This document shows positions 17,733-25,952 of a stretch of 64,000 bases of DNA, piece after piece; position 1 is the first letter of the stretch; every line of letters starts with the position of its first letter. The DNA is from Streptomyces galbus (lineage in GTDB: Bacteria; Actinomycetota; Actinomycetes; Streptomycetales; Streptomycetaceae): the NCBI RefSeq assembly GCF_005280195.1, contig NZ_SZPR01000012.1, forward strand, positions 458,861 to 522,860, in the 5' to 3' direction. The notes beneath the pieces are model-generated. The model was not told the origin of the DNA, made no database searches, and saw only the letters and a list, made by a program, of their open reading frames with translations. Position numbers and translations under genes: made by a program.

Positions 17733-18110
17733 ATGACAGCCGTCATCCACATCGACGTCCCCTGGCTGCTCCAGCGCCACGAGGAAGTACTCCCGGACCA
17801 GCCGACCGTCAACGACTTCTCGGCCCTGGTCGCCGCCGTCGCCCGGCACCGGGTCGACCCGCCCCGGCTCGGCGTGGACTCCGACCCCGCCTGGCGGGCC
17901 GCCGCCCTGCTGCACACCCTCGCCGTGCTCAAGCCGCTGCCGTCCGCCAACGCCCGCTTCGCGTGCGCCACCGCCGTCGCCTACATGTTCGTCAGCGGCG
18001 TCGGCATCGACCCGCCCTACGGCGCGCTGGTCGACCTCGCCCGCGACCTGATGTCCGGCAAGGCCGACGTCTACGGCGCGGCCGACCGGCTGCGCTCCTG
18101 GCAGATCTGA
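17733..18110 (+). CDS. Fic/Doc-family toxin with degenerate active site
   Basis: 125-aa protein of the Doc-type Fic fold. Doc transfers phosphate, and other Fic proteins AMP, to protein hydroxyls using HxFx(D/N)xN(K/G)R. The matching stretch here, residues 67-75, is KPLPSANAR: Asn73 and Arg75 remain, but the catalytic His is Lys67, Phe is Leu69 and the acidic residue is Ser71. The fold helices (AALLHTLAVL, ACATAVAYMFVSGVGI) are intact. The gene starts 3 bp after an RHH antitoxin. It is annotated in relatives as a Fic-type toxin; activity is doubtful or altered. Confidence 0.75.
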   Translation: MTAVIHIDVPWLLQRHEEVLPDQPTVNDFSALVAAVARHRVDPPRLGVDSDPAWRAAALLHTLAVLKPLPSANARFACATAVAYMFVSGVGIDPPYGALVDLARDLMSGKADVYGAADRLRSWQI

Positions 18111-18590
18111 GGCGCCGGCCGGCCCGGCGCACGGCAGCCCGGCCACCGGGGCCCCCGGGGCCGCCGGCCGAGGGCGGGAGGATCAAGGCCGGCGGCCGGT
18201 GTCGCGCGGGGGAGCCGCCGTCCCGCGCGGGGCCTCCGAGGAAGGGCCGTCCCCAGTGCACTACGGCCCCCGGTCCTCGGGGAGCGTGCGACGCGCCCCG
18301 GCGCGTGCGCGGGGTTCACACGGGGCGCGGAGGAAACGAACACCTCGCTGACGGGTCCGAGTTGGGCCGCCCTGTCGACTTTCTTTCAATAAGGCCGAAG
18401 TTGTACTTGTGCCTTGTTGCGCGCTCGTGAGGTGTGCGAGGGTGAAACACCCGTGCGGGGGGTGACGGCCGGGATCACCGTGCATCACGGGGAACCAGGG
18501 GCATCCGTCTGCGAGCGGGGGCCCACGTCGCCCGGAGCGACCGCGCTCCCCGCCACGCCGACCTGGTCACGCCCCCGAAGGAACCGCTCA
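18111..18590. other. 480-bp intergenic region before the second sigma/lectin gene
   Basis: No convincing gene. The first 250 bp are very GC-rich. A lower-GC stretch at about 18375-18430 is the most promoter-like part. A CACCC/GGGTG hairpin with a 7-nt loop sits at about 18447-18463. No palindrome like that at 8421 was found, so the two paralogous lectin genes seem to be controlled differently. Confidence 0.5.
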
Positions 18591-20171
18591 GTGCTCACCC
18601 CCCGTCCTCCCCGTCCCCCCTACCCGCCGCCCGGCGGGGACTCCGGAGAGTCCGACGAGTCACTCGCCGCCGGAGTGCGCGGCGGCCCGGACGGAGAGGT
18701 CGCCGAGTCCACCGCCCTGCTGATCGCCCGGCACTGGCGGCCGGTGCACGAGTACGCGGTGATCTGCCTCGCCTCGTCCGGCAGCGTCGCCGCCATGGTC
18801 ACGGGGGCCGCCTTCCACCAGGTCTTCGACCGGCTCAAGCTGGGCGAGCAGGGCACCGCGCTGCGTCCCCGGCTGCTGGTCACCGTGCGCGACACCGCCC
18901 TGCTGTGGTCCGGCGCCGAGCGGATATCCGGCGTGCTGCCCGTGCTCGGCAAGCCGTCCGGGGCGCGCGGGATGCGGGCGGCCAAGACGCTCGTCCCGGA
19001 GAACCGCGTCCTGGCCGAGCGCGCCTACCAGGGCCTGCCCTCGGTCGACCGCAGCGTGCTGTGGCACGTCGAGGTGGAGGCCGAGCCGCTGGGCCTCGCC
19101 GCCGCCCTGCTCGGCGTGGACGCCGACACCGCCGCCGCGGCCCTCGACCAGGCCCGTGACAAGCTGCGCGAGGGCCTGGTCCGCGCCCACCGCGAACTCG
19201 CACCCAGCCGGGAGTGCCGCTTCTACAACCGGCTCCTCGACGTCCCCCTGCGGCGCGGCGCCCAGCTCCTGCCCGACGTGCGCCGCCACCTGGACGCCTG
19301 CCGGTACTGCCGGGCCGCCGCCGAGCAGCTCGGCCACTTCGACGGACGTCTCGGCGCCCTCCTCGCCGAGGCGGTCCTCGGCTGGGGCGCCGGCCGCTAC
19401 CTCGAGTCCCGTCCGGGCCGCTCCCGGCAGCAGTCCGCGCGGCTGCGCGGCGCGGCCCGCCACCGCGGCGGACGCCCGCGCCGCGCCGCGCTGCGCCTGC
19501 TGGACCGCCTGCCCGTGCCCGCCCGCTCCTCGCGCACCCTGCTGACCGGCGTCGGCCTCGCCTCGGCGGGGCTGCTGACCACCCTGCTCGCCACCGGCAT
19601 GTGGTCCGACGACGGCGGCGCCGACCCCGCGGCCTCCACCAGCGCCGACGGCGGCGGCACCGTCCCCGGCTCCGCCCGCCTGCCCACCGCGCCCCAGGAG
19701 ACCCGGCTGCGCAACGCGGCCGCCGACCTCTGCCTCGCCGTCGACGGCGCCCCCCGCGACGGCGCCCCGCTCTCCCTCGCCGCGTGCTCCGCGAACCCCG
19801 CCCAGCAGTGGCGGTACGAGAGCGACGGGCAGTTGCGCAGCGTCGCCGAGCCCCACCTGTGCGTGGACTCGCACGCCGACGCCGGGGTCGTCCTGCTCGG
19901 CGCGTGCACCGAGGGCGCCGACGCGCGCGCCGACGACGTCCGCTACGACCTGACCGCACAGGGCGAGTTCCTGCCCCGCTGGGACCAGGACCTGGCGCTG
20001 ACCACGGCCGGCCGCGACCCCGGCGCCGACCTCGTGGTCAAGGTCCGCGACGGCGCACCGGGCCAGCGGTGGCTGGCGGACGGCAGCGCGCCGCGCCGCG
20101 GCTCGCTGTCGGTCAGCGGCACCGGCGGCCCGGCCGCCCGCCCGGCCCACGCGTCCGGTCACGACGCTTGA
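18591..20171 (+). CDS. Second sigma-like/zinc-finger/TM/ricin-lectin fusion
   Basis: 526-aa paralogue of the protein at 8473. The order is a Pro-rich N-terminus, sigma-2-like part (about 40-115; LLIARHWRPVHEYAVICLAS), region-4-like part (about 140-202; YQGLPSVDRSVLWHVEVEAE), zinc site at His233/Cys237/Cys240 (identical positions in both paralogues), TM helix at about 317-337, and a ricin-type beta-trefoil (about 370-500) with AQQWRYESDG. The GTG start follows AAGGA. It lacks the Gly-rich tail of its partner. The predicted role is a membrane-tethered regulator with an external lectin; evidence for function is only by architecture. Confidence 0.75.
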   Translation: MLTPRPPRPPYPPPGGDSGESDESLAAGVRGGPDGEVAESTALLIARHWRPVHEYAVICLASSGSVAAMVTGAAFHQVFDRLKLGEQGTALRPRLLVTVRDTALLWSGAERISGVLPVLGKPSGARGMRAAKTLVPENRVLAERAYQGLPSVDRSVLWHVEVEAEPLGLAAALLGVDADTAAAALDQARDKLREGLVRAHRELAPSRECRFYNRLLDVPLRRGAQLLPDVRRHLDACRYCRAAAEQLGHFDGRLGALLAEAVLGWGAGRYLESRPGRSRQQSARLRGAARHRGGRPRRAALRLLDRLPVPARSSRTLLTGVGLASAGLLTTLLATGMWSDDGGADPAASTSADGGGTVPGSARLPTAPQETRLRNAAADLCLAVDGAPRDGAPLSLAACSANPAQQWRYESDGQLRSVAEPHLCVDSHADAGVVLLGACTEGADARADDVRYDLTAQGEFLPRWDQDLALTTAGRDPGADLVVKVRDGAPGQRWLADGSAPRRGSLSVSGTGGPAARPAHASGHDA

Positions 20172-20180
20172 CGGCCGCCG

Positions 20181-21350
20181 TCACCCCGGGTCGGTCACCA
20201 GGTCGGCCGCGGACACGGCCGACGGGGTGGCGTGCCCGGACAGGGCCAGCGTGAGGTCCAGCTCCGCCAGCAGGCAGCGGATCACGTGGTCCACGCCCCG
20301 CTGTCCGTCCAGGGCCAGCCCGTACACGTACGGGCGGCCCAGCAGGACGGCGCGGGCGCCCAGGGCGAGCGCCTTGACGACGTCGTCGCCGGTGCGCACC
20401 CCGCTGTCGAAGAGCACGGCCAGCCGGTCGCCGACGGCCCGCGCCACCCCGGGCAGCGCGTCGGCGGCCGCGACCGACCCGGCGACCTGCCGGCCGCCGT
20501 GGTTCGACACCACCACGCCGTCCATCCCGGCGTCGGCCGCCTCCCGCGCGTCGTCCGGGTGCAGGACCCCCTTCAGCACGATCGGCCCGTCCCAGTGCTC
20601 CCGCAGGAACGCGAGGTCCGGCCAGGTCTTGCCGGGGTCCGCGAACAGGCCGAGGAAGTGCAGCACCGCCGCGTTCGGGTCCTCCTGCGGCGGCTTGGCC
20701 AGCCCGGCGAGGAAGGCGGGGTCGGTGAAGTAGTTGGCCGTGCCGACCCCGTGCAGGAACGGCAGGTACGCCTGGTCCAGGTCGCGCGGCCGCCACGCCA
20801 GCATCGGCGTGTCCAGCGTGACCACCAGCACCGTGAACCCGGCCGCCTTCGCCCGGTCCAGGAAACTGCGGGTGACCTCGCGGTCCTTGGACCAGTAGAG
20901 CTGGAACCAGCGCTCGGCGTCGCCCATCGCCTCGGCGACCTGTTCGATCGGCGTGCTCGACGCCGACGACAGCACGTACGGCACGCCGTGCGCGGCGGCG
21001 GCCCGCGCGGCGGCCGGCTCGGCGTCGGGGTGCATGATCGACAGCACGCCGACCGGGGCTAGGGCGAGCGGCGCGGGCAGCGGGCGGCCCAGCACCTGAA
21101 CCGACAGGTCCCGTTCGTGGACGTCCCGCAGCATGCGCGGCACGATCCGCCGGCGCGCCAGGGCGGCCCGGTTGGCGCGCGCCGTGCTGCCGTCACCGGC
21201 GCTGCCCGCCACGTAGCCGACCGGGCCGGGGCCGAGCCGGTGCTCGGCCAGCGCCTCGAGACGGGTCAGGTCGGTGGGCAGCCGGGGGACCGCCCCGGAC
21301 ATCCCGTTGAGGTAGATCTCGTACTGGAAGTCCGCCCAGTGCCTGGCCAT
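20181..21350 (-). CDS. FMN-dependent alpha-hydroxy-acid oxidase (lactate 2-monooxygenase-like)
   Basis: 389-aa flavoenzyme of the FMN-dependent 2-hydroxy-acid oxidase family. The active-site motif SNHGGRQ (His base and substrate Arg) is complete, with the phosphate-binding end LGARAVLLGRPYVYGLAL. An N-terminal segment ARHWADFQYEIYLNG and LAPVGVLSIMHPDAE match lactate 2-monooxygenases, which convert L-lactate and O2 to acetate, CO2 and water. ATG 21350 has GGGAGGCC. It converges with the lectin gene, with only 9 bp between stops. The exact substrate is inferred. Confidence 0.9.
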   Translation of the reverse strand: MARHWADFQYEIYLNGMSGAVPRLPTDLTRLEALAEHRLGPGPVGYVAGSAGDGSTARANRAALARRRIVPRMLRDVHERDLSVQVLGRPLPAPLALAPVGVLSIMHPDAEPAAARAAAAHGVPYVLSSASSTPIEQVAEAMGDAERWFQLYWSKDREVTRSFLDRAKAAGFTVLVVTLDTPMLAWRPRDLDQAYLPFLHGVGTANYFTDPAFLAGLAKPPQEDPNAAVLHFLGLFADPGKTWPDLAFLREHWDGPIVLKGVLHPDDAREAADAGMDGVVVSNHGGRQVAGSVAAADALPGVARAVGDRLAVLFDSGVRTGDDVVKALALGARAVLLGRPYVYGLALDGQRGVDHVIRCLLAELDLTLALSGHATPSAVSAADLVTDPG

Positions 21351-21793
21351 CCGGCCTCCCGCCTCTCGTCGTCGAGCCTGCGCCGACCCTACCGGCGGGT
21401 ACGGCACCGGGGGACAGGGTGTCGGGAACGTGCCGCTCCGGCCGCCGCGGCGGGGTCGATACCGGGGCGGCCACGTGCGGATCGATGAACACGAGGCGTC
21501 GGGAAGTGATCCACCAAGGGCAGAACCAGGCAGCGGGCGGAATGTTTCAAGACGATTAACGAACCTATGCAAACCGGCCACCTGGCCGATCCGAGGCCCG
21601 GGGTGAGGCCTGGTTCCGGCGTCGGCACGTTCGAATTCCGTGACTTCACGCCACTGATTCAATACGCAAGGTTACTGAAATCCGTGGGGTCGATGTGAGT
21701 TTCGGCGGCGGACTCGGCAGACTCGCGGTCGCCGCTCCGGGCACCCACCGGTGCTGGACGGCACCCCCCGAATCGAGCGGAAGGATGCACACA
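21351..21793. other. 443-bp divergent promoter region
   Basis: This region separates the lactate monooxygenase-like gene and the protease-inhibitor gene. It contains an unusually AT-rich island at about 21535-21700 (runs such as GATTAACGAACCTATGCAAA), probably promoter DNA. No gene and no clear operator palindrome were seen. Confidence 0.5.
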
Positions 21794-22225
21794 ATGCGGA
21801 ACACCGCGCGCTGGGCAGCGACCCTCGGCCTCACGGCCACCGCCGTCTGCGCCCCCCTGGCCGGGCCCGCCCTCGCCACCCCGTCGGCCCCCACGTCGCT
21901 CTACGCGCCGTCGGCCCTGGTGCTCACCATGGGCCACGGCGAGAGCGCGGCCGCGGTGAGCCCGGCCCGGGCCGTCACGCTGAACTGCGCGCCGTCGGCC
22001 TCGGGCACGCACCCCGCGCCCGCCCTCGCGTGCGCCGAGCTGCGCGCGGCCGGCGGCGACCTCGACGCCCTCGCCGGGCCGGCGGACACCGTGTGTACCA
22101 AGCAGTACGCACCCGTCGTCATCACCGTCGACGGCGTCTGGCAGGGCAAGCGCGTCTCCTACGAGCGCACCTTCGCCAACGAGTGCGTGAAGAACGCCAG
22201 CGGAAGCAGCGTCTTCGCGTTCTAG
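21794..22225 (+). CDS. Subtilisin inhibitor-like protein (SSI family)
   Basis: 143-aa secreted serine-protease inhibitor. The signal peptide ends near residue 29 (PLAGPALATP). The SSI core follows, with the signature CAPSASGTHPAPALAC and two disulfide pairs (Cys65-Cys80, Cys101-Cys131). The reactive loop reads VCTKQYAPVVITVDGVWQGK, so P1 is Lys103 rather than the Met of classical SSI. This predicts inhibition of trypsin-like enzymes as well as subtilisins. ATG 21794 is preferred because GGAAGG lies 9 nt upstream; the ATG at 21785 is too close to it. Confidence 0.95.
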   Translation: MRNTARWAATLGLTATAVCAPLAGPALATPSAPTSLYAPSALVLTMGHGESAAAVSPARAVTLNCAPSASGTHPAPALACAELRAAGGDLDALAGPADTVCTKQYAPVVITVDGVWQGKRVSYERTFANECVKNASGSSVFAF

Positions 22226-22370
22226 GACCGGGATCGTGTGGACCCGTGGCCGCCGCGAGGGCTCGTGACTGGGGAGTGCGAGCCCGTCCACGGACCGCGA
22301 CGATCTCGTTGCCCAGGGGCCGGAAGGGCGGAGTGGGGCCGCCCGCCGGCCCCTGGGGTCATCTACGGCA

Positions 22371-22423
22371 GCACGTGCGACATCCCCGGCAGAAGGAGAA
22401 GCTGCCGGGGATGTCGCACGTGC
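22371..22423 (+). terminator. 22-bp perfect hairpin (probable terminator)
   Basis: Arms at 22371-22392 and 22402-22423 are exactly complementary over 22 bp (starting GCACGTGCGACATCCCCGG) with a 9-nt loop AAGGAGAAG. It lies 145 bp beyond the inhibitor gene and just before a MITE-like element. No U-tract follows, as is common in Streptomyces. Confidence 0.7.
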
Positions 22424-22436
22424 CGGCCGCGCGCCC

Positions 22437-22657
22437 AGGGCCTGTCGTTTGGATCATCCCGGCGTCGCGGGGTCCGGCACGCGCATCTGCGGCGTTGTCG
22501 TCGGTTGTCGACTCCCCCACGCTCGGCCGAGCTCGCGCGGGGGGACCCCCACCGCGTCGCCGCCCTCCTCCGCCTTGCAGCTGCACGCACCGGACCCCGC
22601 TCGGGTAGGCGCCAAGGTGCCGCAGGCCCAGCCGGGCTGATCCAAACGACAGGCCCT
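22437..22657. mobile_element. 221-bp MITE-like element with 20-bp terminal inverted repeats
   Basis: The ends at 22437-22456 (AGGGCCTGTCGTTTGGATCA) and 22638-22657 are perfect 20-bp inverted repeats. Subterminal sequence is also imperfectly self-complementary (GGGGTCCGG near 22478 with CCGGACCCC near 22592), so the whole unit could snap back. The inside holds CTCCCCCACGCTCGGC and a GGGGGGACCCCCACC stretch also found in the element at 50407-50625. No transposase is encoded. The right end supplies part of the stop codon of the CDGSH gene. No clear target duplication was seen. Confidence 0.75.
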
Positions 22658-22853
22658 AACCGCGCTTGCGGTGGCTGGTGTCGCACCACGGGTAGCGGCG
22701 GCTGCGCCGGCACGTGCACAGTGCGACGCGGAAGCGGTCCGAGGAGACGGTGGTGCCGTCCTCGAGCTCGATCTCGACCGGGCCCTCGACGAGCACCGGT
22801 CCCTGACGCTGGACGCTGATCCGGCGGGGCCGGTCAGAGGGGACGTTCGGCAC
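22656..22853 (-). CDS. CDGSH-type iron-sulfur protein
   Basis: 65-aa small protein of the CDGSH (mitoNEET-like) family, which binds a 2Fe-2S cluster through three Cys and one His. The motif is C-x-C-x(8)-C-D-x-S-H: CTCRRSRRYPWCDTSH, with Thr replacing the usual Gly. The GTG at 22853 lies inside the upstream methyltransferase gene, overlapping by 20 bp, so translation is coupled. The stop codon TAG (22656-22658) lies across the edge of the MITE-like element, so the natural C-terminus may have been shortened or changed. Confidence 0.88.
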   Translation of the reverse strand: MPNVPSDRPRRISVQRQGPVLVEGPVEIELEDGTTVSSDRFRVALCTCRRSRRYPWCDTSHRKRG

Positions 22854-23508
22854 GGACGACCACCAGCTCTTCCTTCTTGTCGTCGGAGGCGAGCAGGCCC
22901 CGCGCCCGCAGCCAGTTCTGCCGCTCCCGCAGGACCGGCCCGAACGGGATGTGCCGGCGCTGGGTCACGGCGGCCTTCAGGCCGCGCTCGCGCAGACAGC
23001 TCACGGTGCTCTCCGGATCGCTGAGGGCGGAGTGCACCAGCAGCAGGACGCCCCCGGGACGCAGCATCCCCGGCACCTCGTGGCAGATGCGGTCCAGCAC
23101 CAGCCGCCCGTCCTGCCCCGCGTCCCACGCCCGGGCCCGGCCGCGCGGCGGCGCACCCCGGTCGGGGGCGGGGACGTAGGGCGGGTTGGCGAGGACGAGG
23201 TCGAAGGTGCGCCCGCGCACCGGATCGAACAGGTTGCCGCGCAGGATCCGTACGGACAGCCCGGCGCGCCGGGCGTTGAGCCGCGCCGCCCAGACCGCCC
23301 GGCGGGAGACGTCGACGGCGGTGACGCGCAGGCCGCGCCGGGCGGCCTCCAGCGCCAGGGCTCCGGAGCCGGTGCCCACGTCCAGGACGTCGGCGTGCGG
23401 CGGGAGCGATTCCTCGGACAGCGCCCCGGTCAGCAGGGCGGTGTCCTCCTGTGGGGCGTAGACGCCCGGTAGCACCAGCGGGTTCACGCCGGTTGAGTAC
23501 CCGGACAT
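22834..23508 (-). CDS. HemK2-type SAM-dependent methyltransferase
   Basis: 224-aa class I methyltransferase of the PrmC/HemK2 group. The SAM-binding glycine loop VLDVGTGSGALALEAARRG and the NPPY motif in LVLANPPYVPAP (typical of methylation at glutamine, asparagine or adenine nitrogen) are clear. It lacks the N-terminal helical domain of true PrmC and is shorter, so release-factor methylation is not assured. Its ATG directly abuts the TGA of the upstream diiron-oxidase-like gene (TGAATG), and the CDGSH gene starts inside its 3' end: a tightly coupled three-gene operon. Confidence 0.9.
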   Translation of the reverse strand: MSGYSTGVNPLVLPGVYAPQEDTALLTGALSEESLPPHADVLDVGTGSGALALEAARRGLRVTAVDVSRRAVWAARLNARRAGLSVRILRGNLFDPVRGRTFDLVLANPPYVPAPDRGAPPRGRARAWDAGQDGRLVLDRICHEVPGMLRPGGVLLLVHSALSDPESTVSCLRERGLKAAVTQRRHIPFGPVLRERQNWLRARGLLASDDKKEELVVVRAERPL

Positions 23509-24537
23509 TCAGAAACTATGGGAAGACTGAGGCGCATGATGCGGGGCGTCCAGCGGGGTGCGCAGCGAGGGGCGCCCCGCCCGCCAGTCCGCGAGCAGCC
23601 GCGCGGCGAGCCGGTCCTCCACCGTGTCGGTCGCGGCGATCCCGAAGGCCACGTCCGCCGCGAGGTGCGGCTCGGCCTCCAGCAGACCGGCGATCACCTC
23701 GTTGCGCACGACCTGCTCGTGCACCGCGTCGGCCTCGACGTGCTCGTCGTAGAAGTGCACGGCGGCCGGGCCGGCACCCGTGCGCCGCAGTGCCTCGGCC
23801 AGCCGCCGGGAGCCGGGGGAGGAGGTGATCTCCACGGACGCGAAGTGGCCCACCAGCGCGCCGCGCAGCGAGCGGTGCAGGCCGAACAGGGACATCAGGT
23901 TGACGGTGGCCAGGGCCTCCGCGCAGACGGCGTCCAGGTAGTGGCCGTACGCCGTGTCCAGGTCCAGGTCGGCCATCAGGTCGGCGAACAGCCGGGCGTG
24001 CACGCGGTCGGCGCGCCCGCCGCCCCACTCGTCGAACTCGACCGCGGCCATCGCCGCCTTGGCCCGGCCCCACAGCCGCGGCAGCACCCAGCCGTGCGGG
24101 TCGGCCTCCTTGAGGTGGTACACCGAGCGCTGCGCCGCGTACTCGCGCAGGTGCCACAGCTCGCCCTCGTCGCGCAGGTAGTGGCTCACGCCGTTGCCCT
24201 CCACGGGCTCGACGAGCAGGGCCTCCACCGCCTCGTCCACGGTGTCGGGGACCTGTGTGTCGGCGCGCAGCGCGGCCAGGAAGCGCTCCTCCAGAGCGGC
24301 CCGCACCCGCAGCAGGTCGGGGTCCCACTCGGCGTCGGCCGGGACCCCGGCGAAGCCCCGGTAGTGCAGCTCGTAGCAGAGGTACAGGGCGAGCTGGAGG
24401 TCGTCGCCGTAGGGGTCGGCGTCCCCGACCGGCCCCAGGTCCGGCAGGGGGCCCGCGCCCAGCAGGTACTCCTGGACGGCCGCCGACAGGGGGCCCCGGG
24501 CGGCCGGGAGCCGCGGTTCCGCATGATCGTGTGCCAT
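23509..24537 (-). CDS. Heme-oxygenase-like diiron protein (iron-containing redox enzyme family)
   Basis: 342-aa helical protein of the heme-oxygenase-like (TENA/PqqC fold) iron-containing redox family. A long helical C-terminal half contains Glu/His pairs suited to a two-iron site, such as YLRDEGELWHLREYAAQRS and FYDEHVEADAVHEQVVRNE. Members with known function are diiron oxidases and oxygenases on small molecules; no substrate is indicated here. ATG 24537 lacks a strong ribosome site. It is the first gene of an operon with a methyltransferase and a CDGSH iron-sulfur protein, which could supply electrons. Confidence 0.8.
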   Translation of the reverse strand: MAHDHAEPRLPAARGPLSAAVQEYLLGAGPLPDLGPVGDADPYGDDLQLALYLCYELHYRGFAGVPADAEWDPDLLRVRAALEERFLAALRADTQVPDTVDEAVEALLVEPVEGNGVSHYLRDEGELWHLREYAAQRSVYHLKEADPHGWVLPRLWGRAKAAMAAVEFDEWGGGRADRVHARLFADLMADLDLDTAYGHYLDAVCAEALATVNLMSLFGLHRSLRGALVGHFASVEITSSPGSRRLAEALRRTGAGPAAVHFYDEHVEADAVHEQVVRNEVIAGLLEAEPHLAADVAFGIAATDTVEDRLAARLLADWRAGRPSLRTPLDAPHHAPQSSHSF

Positions 24538-24616
24538 GGGGCGCGGGTACCCCGGACGGCCCGGGAGCGCACCTGCCGGTCGAGTCACCGGCGCCCGGGC
24601 CCGGTGACCTGCGGGT

Positions 24617-24820
24617 TCACTCGCCCTGCGACTCCTCCTGCGCCCGGGTGTTCGGGGTGATCGCCTCGCCCGCCTCACCGGTGTCGCCGTCCCCGGCACG
24701 GCGGTCGCCGTGGCGGTCGTCGCGGTCGGTGACGCGGGTCTCGGCGTCCTCGACCTCGCGCATCACCTCCTGCAGCGCGGTCTCGGGCTCGCGCGACTGC
24801 TCGCGGTCGGTGTCGGACAC
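24617..24820 (-). CDS. Small acidic hydrophilic protein
   Basis: 67-aa protein with no hydrophobic segment, rich in Asp, Glu, Arg and Gln (VSDTDREQSREPETALQEV), probably disordered apart from one helix near residues 15-30. The GTG at 24820 has a strong AAGGAAGGGAG site, better than the in-frame ATGs further upstream. No family recognised. It lies 40 bp downstream of the Ppx/GppA gene on the same strand and may be co-transcribed with it. Confidence 0.6.
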   Translation of the reverse strand: MSDTDREQSREPETALQEVMREVEDAETRVTDRDDRHGDRRAGDGDTGEAGEAITPNTRAQEESQGE

Positions 24821-24860
24821 GGGGTCTCCCTTCCTTGGGTCCATCACGTCGTTGTTTCTT

Positions 24861-25862
24861 TCACTTCCCCGCGACGCGCAGGGGAACGGGCTCCTCGGGC
24901 TCGGCGCCGTCCGAGCGGCGGATCATCTCCGCCCACCAGGACGGGCCGTCCTCGATGTGCCGCAGCAGCACGCCCTCGCGGATGCCCCACGGGCACACGG
25001 TGACCGACCTGAGGTCGGTCAGCTTCATGGCGGTGTGCCCGATCACCGCGCCGGCCAGGCTCTGCGCGGCGCGCGGGGCGGAGATGCCGGGCAGTTCGGC
25101 GCGCTCGGCGACGGTGAGCGGAGCCAGCCGGTCGATCGCCGTGCGCAGGTCGCTGCGGCGCAGGGTGCGCTCGACGAACGGCCCGTGGCGTCCGGGTGCC
25201 GCCCCGCACAGCCGGCCGAGCTGCTGGAAGGTGCGCGAGGTGGCCACGGCGGTACGGGGTCCCTCCCAGCGGATGCGGGCCGCCGCGTCCCTGAGCTGGT
25301 GGCGGACCCGGCGCCGCAGCGCCCTGACGGCCTCGGGGTGGGGCGGGTCCTGGCCGGCGAGGAACTCGTGCGTCAGCCGGCCCGCGCCGAGCGGGAGCGA
25401 GGCGACGAAGTCGGGCAGCCTGCCGCGGCCGAAGGCCACCTCGAAGGAGCCCCCGCCGATGTCCAGCATGGCGAGCGGCCCCGAGCGCCAGCCCATCCAG
25501 CGCCGTGCCCCGAGGAAGGTCAGCTCCGCCTCCACCTCGCCGGGCAGGGTGCACAGGGCGACGCCGGTGCGGTCGCGCACGGTGCGCAGCACCTCGCCCC
25601 GGTTGGGCGCGCCGCGCACCACCGCGGTCGCGAAGGCGAGCGGACCGGCGGCACCCCACTCGGCGGCGGTGCGGTCCGCCGCGGCCACGGCCTGGACCAG
25701 CCGCTCCACCGACTCCTCGGGCAGGGGCAGACCGGGTGTGACCTCCTCGGACAGCCGCAACCGCCACTTGGCGGTGTGCACCGGCAGCGGCACCCCGCCC
25801 GCCGCGTCGGCCACCACGAGCCGGACCGCGTTCGATCCCACGTCCACCACGCTGATTCTCAT
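24861..25862 (-). CDS. Ppx/GppA-family exopolyphosphatase
   Basis: 333-aa ASKHA-fold phosphatase that hydrolyses polyphosphate or pppGpp. The phosphate-1 loop VVDVGSNAVRLVV is at the N-terminus and the phosphate-2 loop AMLDIGGGSFEVAFG at about residue 145; the C-terminal catalytic-domain end is CPWGIREGVLLRHI. Length fits the short actinobacterial Ppx group without the HD-like extension. ATG 25862 is weakly supported by CCAGG; the upstream in-frame extension has no family similarity. Confidence 0.92.
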   Translation of the reverse strand: MRISVVDVGSNAVRLVVADAAGGVPLPVHTAKWRLRLSEEVTPGLPLPEESVERLVQAVAAADRTAAEWGAAGPLAFATAVVRGAPNRGEVLRTVRDRTGVALCTLPGEVEAELTFLGARRWMGWRSGPLAMLDIGGGSFEVAFGRGRLPDFVASLPLGAGRLTHEFLAGQDPPHPEAVRALRRRVRHQLRDAAARIRWEGPRTAVATSRTFQQLGRLCGAAPGRHGPFVERTLRRSDLRTAIDRLAPLTVAERAELPGISAPRAAQSLAGAVIGHTAMKLTDLRSVTVCPWGIREGVLLRHIEDGPSWWAEMIRRSDGAEPEEPVPLRVAGK

Positions 25863-25952
25863 GGCCTGGCGGGTTACCCACCCCACGTCGTCCCATGCCT
25901 GTGGCGTGGGGGCGAACATCGGCCAAAAGCGCGGGTGGGGACGGCCGCGTGA

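Noticed and set aside
17733..18110. Considered calling the Fic-type gene a pseudogene
   Set aside because: The frame is intact, codon use is normal, the fold helices remain and the antitoxin and operator-like repeat are preserved, so altered function is preferred over decay.
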